A stretch of 64,000 bases of DNA from Burkholderiaceae bacterium. Its GTDB lineage: Bacteria > Pseudomonadota > Gammaproteobacteria > Burkholderiales > Burkholderiaceae_E. The stretch is taken from positions 1 through 64,000 of the forward strand of contig JACKLP010000004.1 in the NCBI GenBank assembly GCA_024235875.1, written 5' to 3'. Under the pieces are notes generated by a model. It did no database searches, was not told where the DNA came from, and was given only the letters and a program-made list of their open reading frames with translations. The position numbers and the translations under genes were made by a program. Shown here one piece after another: positions 53,543 to 60,726 of this stretch (its first letter is position 1; each line of letters starts with the position of its first letter).

Positions 53543-55260
53543 TGTTCAGCCTCTACGGGATCGGACTCGGCGGCGGCATCGCGATCGGTCGGGCGCGCAT
53601 GCTGGCGCCGCAGATGCGCGATGTCGTGCGCTATCGGATCGCGCCGGCGCGGGTCGACGCCGAGGCGGTGCGACTCGATGCCGCGCTCGGTGATGTGCGA
53701 CAGGAACTGGAGGCCGTCTCCGAGCACCTGCCCGAGGCCGCGCCGCCCGAGGCCCGGGCGCTGATCGATGTACACCTGATGATCCTCGAGGACCCGATGC
53801 TCGTCGACGGCACCCGGGCCATGATCTTCGAGGATCACTGGAACGCCGACTGGGCGCTGGCCACGCAGGCGCACGCGCTGGCAGCGCAGTTCGAGGCGTT
53901 CGAGGATCAATACCTGCGCGAGCGCAGTCGCGACGTGCGCCAGGTCACCGACCGCGTGCTCAAGGCGCTCGCGGGCAGCGGCGGCAAGGAAGCGGGCCAG
54001 GTCGGCGAGGCGATGGTCTTCGTGGCCGAGGACATCGCGCCGGCCGACATGCTCACGCTGCGCAATCCGCTGGGCTTCGCGATCGACCTCGGCGGCACCA
54101 CATCGCACACGGCGATCCTGGCGCGCTCGATGAACGTGCCGGCCGTCGTCGGGCTGCATTGCGCGCACGAGCTGGTGCGCGACGACGACTGCATCATCAT
54201 CGACGGCGAGCGCGGCTTGCTGATCGTCGACCCCGACGAGATGGTGCTGGCCGAGTACCGCCACCGCCAGGCCGCCGGCGAGCTCGAGCGCCAGAAGCTC
54301 AGGCGCCTGATCCACGTGCCTGCGCGCACGCTCGATGGCACCGAAGTGGAACTGCACGCCAACATCGAGTTGCCCGAGGAGGCCGAGCCGGCGCGGCAGG
54401 CCGGTGCGACCGGCGTCGGGCTCTATCGCACCGAGTTCCTGTTCATGAATCGGCGCGACCTGCCCACCGAGGACGAGCAGTTCGAGGCCTATCGCGACGC
54501 GGTCGTGGCCATGGACGGCTTGCCGGTGACGATCCGCAGTCTGGACATCGGCGCCGACAAGGCGCTGTCGAGCATCGATCCGGTCGTCATGCCCAATCCC
54601 GCGCTGGGGCTGCGTGCGATTCGCTTCTGTCTGTCGCGCCCCGACATGTTCCTGGCGCAATTGCGCGCGATCCTGCGGGCCTCCGCCTTCGGCCGGGTTC
54701 GCCTGCTATTGCCCATGCTCACGCACGGGCACGAGGTCGAGCAGACCTTCCGTCTGGTCGATCGGGCCCGGGCCGAGCTTCGGGCCACGGGTCATGACTT
54801 CGACGAAGCGATGCCGGTGGGCGGCATGATCGAGGTGCCGGCCGCAGCGCTGTCGGCGGCCATGCTGTTGCGTCGGCTGGATTTCGTCTCGATCGGGACC
54901 AATGATCTGATCCAGTACACGCTGGCAATCGATCGCGCCGACCATGCGGTCTCGGATCTCTATGATCCTTTCCATCCGGCGATCCTGCGACTGATCAGTG
55001 GCACGATCCGCGCGGCGAACAAGGCGGGCAAGCCGGTGTCGGTCTGCGGAGAGATGGCTGGCGATCCCTATGCCACCCGCATGCTGCTGGGCATGGGCCT
55101 GGTGCAGTTCTCGATGCATCCGGCCAGCCTGCTGCGGGTCAAGCGCGAGGTCTTGCTCGCCGATGCCGGCAAGCTGCGCACCCGGGTCGCGCGCCTGTTG
55201 GCCAATGACGATCCCGCTCGCGTGCAGGCCCTGGTCGCGCGGCTGGCGCGCGAGGACTGA
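53542..55260 (+). CDS. ptsI: Phosphoenolpyruvate--protein phosphotransferase (enzyme I)
   Basis: This 572-residue enzyme I has the phospho-histidine domain with His189 in LGGTTSHTAILARSM, the same number as in E. coli. The PEP-binding barrel has GVGLYRTEFLFMNR, RSLDIGADKALS, and the C-terminal DFVSIGTNDLIQYTLAIDRAD and VSVCGEMAGDPYATRMLLGMG. It autophosphorylates from PEP and donates to HPr. It is the last gene of the gshA-gshB-EIIA-ptsH-ptsI set, a conserved Burkholderiales arrangement that links glutathione synthesis to the phosphotransferase cascade by gene order. Confidence 0.96.
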   Translation: MFSLYGIGLGGGIAIGRARMLAPQMRDVVRYRIAPARVDAEAVRLDAALGDVRQELEAVSEHLPEAAPPEARALIDVHLMILEDPMLVDGTRAMIFEDHWNADWALATQAHALAAQFEAFEDQYLRERSRDVRQVTDRVLKALAGSGGKEAGQVGEAMVFVAEDIAPADMLTLRNPLGFAIDLGGTTSHTAILARSMNVPAVVGLHCAHELVRDDDCIIIDGERGLLIVDPDEMVLAEYRHRQAAGELERQKLRRLIHVPARTLDGTEVELHANIELPEEAEPARQAGATGVGLYRTEFLFMNRRDLPTEDEQFEAYRDAVVAMDGLPVTIRSLDIGADKALSSIDPVVMPNPALGLRAIRFCLSRPDMFLAQLRAILRASAFGRVRLLLPMLTHGHEVEQTFRLVDRARAELRATGHDFDEAMPVGGMIEVPAAALSAAMLLRRLDFVSIGTNDLIQYTLAIDRADHAVSDLYDPFHPAILRLISGTIRAANKAGKPVSVCGEMAGDPYATRMLLGMGLVQFSMHPASLLRVKREVLLADAGKLRTRVARLLANDDPARVQALVARLARED

Positions 55261-55311
55261 AACCTTTGCCGCTGGCCGCGGGTGGCGGGTCGCCCCGGCA
55301 TGCGAAGGGCT

Positions 55312-56337
55312 TCAGTTCGGCGAGCAGGTGACGCGGTTGCGGCCGCCGGTCTTGGAGAGGTAGAGCGCGCGGTCCGCCCGGCCGATGAAGCTCTCGATCG
55401 TCTCTCGCGAGGCCACTTCGGCGACGCCGGCCGAGATGGTGATCGAGCCGATCTGCTCGCCGTCTTCGCGCCGGATCTTGCTGCGCTCGATGCAATCGCG
55501 GATGCGCTCGGCCAGGATCTTGGCACCCTGCTCGTCGGTTTCCGGCAGCAGGACCGCGAACTCCTCGCCGCCGTAGCGTGCCGAGAAGTCCCGACCGCGC
55601 ACCAGTCCACGAATCGCCGACGCGACGGTCCGGATCACGACATCGCCGAAGGGGTGACCGTAGGTATCGTTGATCTTCTTGAAGTGGTCGATGTCGAGCA
55701 TGATCAGCGACAAGGCCTCGCTGCCGCGATGTTGGGTCATGGTCTCGATGGCCGCATCGAAGGCCCCCCGGTTGCCAAGCCCGGTGAGCGCGTCGGTGTT
55801 GGCCTGGTCGCGCGCCTTGCTCAGCTCCAGTGTCAGTCTTGCCGCTTCTTCCTGCGACTCGCGGACCTCGTCGAGCAACTTGCGGATCGTCTGTCCCGCA
55901 CGCGTGGTCTCGTCGAGCATGTTGGCCACATCGGCCTTCAGGTTCTCGCGGCGATTGGGGTCGTTGAGCGACACCCCGAATTCGGACAGGCTGTTGCTGA
56001 AGCGCTCGGTCTCGCTGTCGGCGCTGCTCATCTGCAGCTCGGTGCGCGAGATGAGCGAGAGCAATGCGTCCTGGGCCTTGGCCACGCTGGATTCGGCGGA
56101 CTCGATCAGATGACGGTTGTAGAGCTCGAACGTGATCGCGCCGGAAAGCTTCTGGCCCGTCTGCATGCGCTGGTCGAGATCCTTCTTGAGCTCCTGGTTG
56201 TCACCCGTGGCATAGGCATACCAAAGGGCATAGCTCTTGGGCCTGAAGTCGTCGGTGTGACGCGACATCAGCGGCAGGATCTGTCGGATCAGATCCTTGC
56301 TCGGTGCCGGCTGCTCGGTCGTGGTTTCGGTCGCCAT
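55312..56337 (-). CDS. GGDEF-domain diguanylate cyclase
   Basis: This 341-residue protein has a soluble helical N-terminal region (residues 1-165) with a coiled-coil linker (LLDEVRESQEEAARLTLELSKARDQA). The GGDEF domain begins NTDALTGLGNRGAFDAAIE, with active GGEEF and, five residues upstream, an inhibitory-site R-x-x-D (RGRD). It should therefore make c-di-GMP and be feedback inhibited. There are no membrane helices or known sensor domain. It is monocistronic on the minus strand. A possible effector is the PilZ protein encoded at 15705, but they are 40 kb apart. Confidence 0.93.
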   Translation of the reverse strand: MATETTTEQPAPSKDLIRQILPLMSRHTDDFRPKSYALWYAYATGDNQELKKDLDQRMQTGQKLSGAITFELYNRHLIESAESSVAKAQDALLSLISRTELQMSSADSETERFSNSLSEFGVSLNDPNRRENLKADVANMLDETTRAGQTIRKLLDEVRESQEEAARLTLELSKARDQANTDALTGLGNRGAFDAAIETMTQHRGSEALSLIMLDIDHFKKINDTYGHPFGDVVIRTVASAIRGLVRGRDFSARYGGEEFAVLLPETDEQGAKILAERIRDCIERSKIRREDGEQIGSITISAGVAEVASRETIESFIGRADRALYLSKTGGRNRVTCSPN

Positions 56338-56601
56338 TCACTATCCCTGTCCCCGCTCGCGGCGGGGGGCTGTGATTCGGAGCGTTCTCGCGTTCTTCTG
56401 ATGGCCAGGGGCTGGGCCTGGCCACAGATCGGGTAGATCACGCGCGCATGGAGCCATTCTCATCATTCGTTTGTGCGGCGAACCGACGATGAGGCGGTTG
56501 ATTTCCCGGCAATTCGCCCGCCGGCGCCGTTGACTCCGGTGGTGCCCACGGCGGTTCCCAAACCGGAACCGGGACGCCGGCCGTGCCCGGCGAGATCGGG
56601 C

Positions 56602-57447
56602 TCAGGCCTTGCGCAGACGGGCCTTGAGGCGGGCGTGGAGGGCCTCCGAGCGCAGGCTGTCCGTGTAGGCGGCGCGCATCGAGGCCTCGAGTGCAGCCTG
56701 TTCGCCGACCGAACCGTCGCGGGCGATCCGGTGCAGATGCTGTTTCATCTTGGCGACAGCGACCGGTTCGGTCTTCGAGATCGCGTCGAGCTGGGTGTCG
56801 ACGCTGGGCCACAGCGCATTGGCTGCCACGGCGTCGGCGAGGAATCCGATCCGCAACATCTCGTCGGTCTCGATCGTGATCCCGGTGAGCATCAGCCGCG
56901 ATGCCGCGGGCAGTCCCAGGCGCGCGACATAGCGCCGTAAGCCACCCGGGTAGTAGTGCAGGCCGAAATGGGCGGCAGGCATGAACATCCGGGACGGCCG
57001 CACCCCGATTCGGACGTCGCAGCATAGGGCGAGGTCGGTCGCGCCGCCGTAGACGCTGCCATTGAGCGCGGCCACGGTCACGCAGGGCAGGGTTTCGAGC
57101 GCATCGAGCATTCGCTCGAAGCGGTCGTCGAGCTCGGTCGCGATGGCATCGAGCGTATAGCCCGAGCTGAATGTCCGTTCGCCGGTGCCGGTGATCACGA
57201 GCGAGCGGATGGCACCGGTGGTGCCATCGGGGCCGATCATGGAGGCCAGGAGTGCGCTGATCGCGTCGATATCGGCCGGGTCGAGCCGATTGTGCTCTTG
57301 GGGGCGGTTCAGGCGCAGGCACCACGCCTGCGAGCCCCGATAGAGTAGCGGCGCATCGGCATGAGCTGCGATCGGTGTCGCGGGCACATCTCTAAAGTAA
57401 GTGCTCGCCTCGGGTGCAGGCCCTTTCGAAGCGTGGTGATCGTTCAT
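56602..57447 (-). CDS. Enoyl-CoA hydratase/isomerase family protein
   Basis: This 281-residue crotonase-fold protein starts MNDHHASKGPAPEASTYF. It has the oxyanion-hole segments TFSSGYTLDAIA and AALNGSVYGGATDLALCCDVRIG. The usual catalytic Glu after the second motif (in fgqPE-like sequence) appears replaced (MFMPAAHFGLHYYPGG), so it may be an isomerase, hydrolase or other family reaction instead of a classical hydratase. It overlaps the cupin gene upstream (ATGA at 57444-57447) and is presumably co-transcribed with it. The substrate is unknown. Confidence 0.85.
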   Translation of the reverse strand: MNDHHASKGPAPEASTYFRDVPATPIAAHADAPLLYRGSQAWCLRLNRPQEHNRLDPADIDAISALLASMIGPDGTTGAIRSLVITGTGERTFSSGYTLDAIATELDDRFERMLDALETLPCVTVAALNGSVYGGATDLALCCDVRIGVRPSRMFMPAAHFGLHYYPGGLRRYVARLGLPAASRLMLTGITIETDEMLRIGFLADAVAANALWPSVDTQLDAISKTEPVAVAKMKQHLHRIARDGSVGEQAALEASMRAAYTDSLRSEALHARLKARLRKA

Positions 57448-57899
57448 GAGTCCAGGAAGGCGGCGACGCCGGGAAGGGCGCGCAATCCGGCCAGCGCGGC
57501 CGGATCCGGCAACTCGGGTCGATCCCGATCCTGTGCGACGAGACACAGGAAGCCAAGTGGTTCGTCGCCCTCGGGACGGAACTGGTGCCACGTGGCCGCC
57601 GGCACGTCGACCAGGTCGTGCGGGCCGAGCGGGTAGATACGATCGCCGAGCAGGCAACGCCCCCGACCGCGCAGAACCATGACTGCATGGGTGTGCTGGT
57701 GCCGCTCCAGCGTCGTGTGCCCGCCGGGCGCGACTTCGAAATAGCGCCACTGGCTGGCGCCGCCGACGGCATCGAACAGCACCTGGCGGGTGACGTCGCG
57801 AAACGGTGCGTCGCCATCGCGCTTGTAGGCGAGACGCTCGACGCCTTCCCATCGGCCGGCCGGGCCGGCCTTTCGCACGTGTGTCGCCTTGGTATTCAT
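57444..57899 (-). CDS. Cupin-domain protein
   Basis: This 151-residue single-domain cupin has motif 1 in PGGHTTLERHQHTHAVMVLRGRG (metal His/Glu ligands) and motif 2 in LGPHDLVDVPAATWHQFRP. Many such small cupins bind a metal and act as dioxygenases, isomerases or ligand sensors. The N-terminal 30 residues (MNTKATHVRKAGPAGRWEGVERLAYKRD) precede the barrel. The stop overlaps the enoyl-CoA hydratase start, so the two likely act together; the RuBisCO-like gene lies 113 bp upstream on the same strand and may belong to the same unit. The reaction is unknown. Confidence 0.85.
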   Translation of the reverse strand: MNTKATHVRKAGPAGRWEGVERLAYKRDGDAPFRDVTRQVLFDAVGGASQWRYFEVAPGGHTTLERHQHTHAVMVLRGRGRCLLGDRIYPLGPHDLVDVPAATWHQFRPEGDEPLGFLCLVAQDRDRPELPDPAALAGLRALPGVAAFLDS

Positions 57900-58012
57900 G
57901 CCGTGCATTCTAGGAGGCTTTCGACGAATGGACCGGTTTGGGTGAGGGAAGCGTCGGCGCCGGCCATCGCCTTGAGTCGAGGCGCCGGGTCCCCTTTCTT
58001 TCGCCCGGACGC

Positions 58013-59128
58013 CTAGCTCGATTGGCCCAGGGCGTCGGCGACGCGTTGCGCGAACGCGGCCGCCCGCTCGGGCATCGCGTCGCCGGCCTCGAGCAGGTTG
58101 CCGCCGATCAGCAGCATCGTGTCCAGGCCGTACTGATCCAGAAGCTCGTCGACCCGGTCCACGCTCATGCCGCCGGCCGGCACCGGCAGCGCCGGCGGAT
58201 GGTCCTCGAGCGGTTCGCGCGCGTATCGGGCGATCGCGTCGCAGGTCGCCCGATCGTAGGAAAAGCGCCCGCCGTGGTTCGGAAAGATCGTTGCATCGGC
58301 ACCGAAGAGACGGAACAGCCGACCCAGAAGCAACGGCGCGGCGATGCGCACGGCGCCCGCGAAAGCCGGATGAGCGATCACCGGCACATTGGCTCGGGCG
58401 CGAACCAGCTCCGCAAAGACCGGAATGCCGATCAGCATCGGGCAAGCCAGGACGGCGCCGACGCCCTCGGCATGGACCAGGTCGAGCTGGCGGGCGATCC
58501 GTGCCGGGCCTCCCGAGATCGTCGGCGCGTAGACCGTGTGCCCGCCCCCCTCCCGATTGGCGCGTGCAACGGCGCGCTGGACCGCTGGAACCCGCGCGTC
58601 GAAGGGCGCATACGGCTGGTCGGCAATGCCATGGTCGTCCTTGATCACGTCGATCCCCGATCGGGCGAACGTGTAGGCCAAGGCGGCCAGGGCATCGGGT
58701 CCGAGGCCTTGCGGCTTGAGCGCCGTGCACGAGAGCGCGCGGCGCCCGGCGCCCACGGCCTTGCGCAGGCCGGCGATGCCGTAGCCGGGTCCGGGCAGCG
58801 CACCGACGAGCGAGGCCGGCAGCTCGGCGTCGATCAGCATGACGTCGGGCTGAAGTGAACAGTTTCCGAACAGCATGTTCATCAGCTGACCAGGCTCGTC
58901 GCCGACCGTGTCGGTGGCCAGCGCGATGCGTGCGATTGAAAGCTCGGGGTCGGTCGGATCGGGTTCGACGGACTCGACGCGGCCCATGACCTCGGTTCGG
59001 ACGAACGCGTCGCCGACGGCATCGGGCGGCATCTCGATGCTCTGTTCCACCGCGAGCGCGGCCGCGCGACGGCGCGCCTCGCCAGGATTCGCGTCGATTC
59101 GATAGTGGGCGATCAGGCGTTCATTCAT
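58013..59128 (-). CDS. RuBisCO-like protein (form IV-type large-chain homologue)
   Basis: This 371-residue member of the RuBisCO large-chain superfamily has ALSCTALKPQGLG, matching the TxKPxxG loop (K138, equivalent to RuBisCO K175). In SGIDVIKDDHG, K163 and D165 match the carbamate Lys201 and Asp203, but His166 replaces Glu204. FPNHGGRFSYDRAT lies near the C-terminus. It is shorter than RuBisCO and probably does not fix CO2. Known RuBisCO-like proteins act on methylthio-sugar phosphates or on tetronate/isoapionate-type acids. With the cupin and crotonase genes downstream on the same strand, it may belong to a sugar-acid pathway; this is inference. Confidence 0.85.
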   Translation of the reverse strand: MNERLIAHYRIDANPGEARRRAAALAVEQSIEMPPDAVGDAFVRTEVMGRVESVEPDPTDPELSIARIALATDTVGDEPGQLMNMLFGNCSLQPDVMLIDAELPASLVGALPGPGYGIAGLRKAVGAGRRALSCTALKPQGLGPDALAALAYTFARSGIDVIKDDHGIADQPYAPFDARVPAVQRAVARANREGGGHTVYAPTISGGPARIARQLDLVHAEGVGAVLACPMLIGIPVFAELVRARANVPVIAHPAFAGAVRIAAPLLLGRLFRLFGADATIFPNHGGRFSYDRATCDAIARYAREPLEDHPPALPVPAGGMSVDRVDELLDQYGLDTMLLIGGNLLEAGDAMPERAAAFAQRVADALGQSS

Positions 59129-59376
59129 CAGATGTCGGCGGGGACCAATGCACTGGCTTGCGGGCGTCGATCGGATTCTCTCAGATCAGCGCTCGGCCGC
59201 CGGTGTCGAAGGCCGTGCGCCGCCGGCCGGTCGAACGGGGCCGCTGGTCGCTCCGATCCGACCGTTGGTGCCCGCCAGGATACCGAGGCCGGTGCCGGTG
59301 TGAACAATGCCGCAGGAGATTTCGGCGGGACATGCTGCAATGGCGCCCGACGACACAAGGCGGCAGGAGAGAGCAC

Positions 59377-59577
59377 ATGATCCCAGGCAAGGCCCAAGGG
59401 GATTGGCGCAGCGCGCAGGAGGCGCGCAGGGGCACGATGGAGTCGATCGAGCGTGCCCACCGGATCGTGACCGCGGAGCGCGATGCACTCGAGGCGATGT
59501 GCCGCGCCGCGGGCCTGTCCCCGACCGACTGTACCGACGACGACCTGCGGGTCGCGCTGCTCGCGCGCGCGCGCTGA
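59377..59577 (+). CDS. Small hypothetical protein (66 aa)
   Basis: The ATG at 59377 follows a good ribosome site (AGGAGAG, eight bases upstream). It encodes MIPGKAQGDWRSAQEARRGT followed by an amphipathic helical stretch with paired Arg and Glu and two cysteines (AMCRAAGLSPTDC). It ends RVALLARAR. It is soluble, with no signal peptide or membrane segment. No family is recognised. It is divergent from the RuBisCO-like gene and convergent with the DUF2189 gene. Coding is supported by the ribosome site and composition only. Confidence 0.55.
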   Translation: MIPGKAQGDWRSAQEARRGTMESIERAHRIVTAERDALEAMCRAAGLSPTDCTDDDLRVALLARAR

Positions 59578-59594
59578 CACCGAGCCCGGCCGCG

Positions 59595-59611
59595 GGCCCC
59601 GGCCCGGGGCC
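59595..59611. terminator. Short GC hairpin between convergent genes
   Basis: GGCCCC-GGCCC-GGGGCC forms a 6-bp stem between the small protein and the convergent DUF2189 gene. There is no T-run, so termination is only plausible by position. Confidence 0.3.
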
Positions 59612-59625
59612 GTCGCGGGTTGGGA

Positions 59626-60414
59626 TCAGGCCTTGGCCGGCTCCACCAGCTCCAGGTAGGCATGCCAGGTCGCATGCCCGACCAGCGGCGCGGTGAGAAC
59701 GAGCGGCACGAACCACAGCAGCAGGCTTGCGCCGATCAGCACCACGATCAGCGCCGCCCAGAACAGCATCGGGCCGAGATTGGCCAACAGCGCGCGCGCG
59801 CTGGTGATGATCGAGATCATCGTATCGGCCTTGCGGTCCAGCATCAGCGGAACCGCGACGACCGACATCGCGAACACGAGCGTCGCGAACACCAGGCCGA
59901 CCCCCCCCCAGATCAGCAGGAACTCGGGGTTCGCCAACGAGAAGATCTGCGCGACCATGCCCTTGAGCGTCGGGAGGCTGGAGGTCGAGAGCAACGCGAA
60001 CATCACGACCGAGACGCGTGCCCAGATCACCATCAGGAAGGTGAGGATCGCCGCGAAGAACGCGATCGAGCCCAGGTTGCGCCGCCAGCAAGTCAGGCTC
60101 GCGCCGAGATCGGTCGGCTCACCGCGGCTGCGCTGGCGCGAGAGTTCATAGATTCCGGCGCACACGAACGGCCCCATCAGGAAGAACCCGGCCACCAACG
60201 CCAGTGTGAGCTGCCAGCGCGTTGCATAGATGACGGCAATGGCGAACCCCATCGCCATGAACAGGACCCCGTAGAACGCACCCCGGTAGCGGGTCTCGCG
60301 CAGGTCGGTCCAGGCGGCCGACAACCACCCCAAGGGTGCGGCGAACGAGATCTCGCGCACCTCGGGCAGCCGCGAAGGCTCGCCGCTCGCTTCGGCGGAC
60401 TCGGTCTCTACCAT
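59626..60414 (-). CDS. BPSS1780/DUF2189-family membrane protein
   Basis: This 262-residue integral membrane protein has about six helices. After a hydrophilic head (MVETESAEASGEPSRLPEVREISFAAPLGWLSAAWTDLRETR) comes the family-typical FFLMGPFVCAGIYELSRQRSRGEP segment. The C-terminal helices include PLMLDRKADTMISIITSARALLANLGPMLFW and GHATWHAYLELV. The function of the family is unknown; it is frequent in Burkholderiales. GGAGA lies six bases before the ATG at 60414. The longer upstream frame is rejected. Confidence 0.85.
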   Translation of the reverse strand: MVETESAEASGEPSRLPEVREISFAAPLGWLSAAWTDLRETRYRGAFYGVLFMAMGFAIAVIYATRWQLTLALVAGFFLMGPFVCAGIYELSRQRSRGEPTDLGASLTCWRRNLGSIAFFAAILTFLMVIWARVSVVMFALLSTSSLPTLKGMVAQIFSLANPEFLLIWGGVGLVFATLVFAMSVVAVPLMLDRKADTMISIITSARALLANLGPMLFWAALIVVLIGASLLLWFVPLVLTAPLVGHATWHAYLELVEPAKA

Positions 60415-60726
60415 CGATGTCTCCTCGGGACGAAGCACTCGCGCCGCAGCCGGGATGACCGAACGTGCATCGTCGTGGGTCTTGTTGCGTGCTCTTTGCC
60501 GAGCAATATACCGCGTCGGCAAGGCAGGGGAAACCGGCTGTCCCCGCTGCAAGGACGGGCAGCGACAGCACCAACCGATCCGGAAGTGATCCGGAAGTCG
60601 ACGTTCTCCGATCGAAGGTGTTAGTCGATTCGTCGCACGAGGGTGCTGGTCGAGTGGTCGCACCCGGGGCCGCGCTAGGCCGACGGGACGAGGATCGGGC
60701 CGGGCTTGCCGGCATAAGGTGTGTTG
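60415..60726. other. Divergent intergenic region between DUF2189 and RHS genes
   Basis: No gene is seen in these 312 bp. A TATATT element on the minus strand (60505-60510) is the best -10 candidate for the DUF2189 gene. No clear promoter for the RHS gene was found. Confidence 0.4.
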
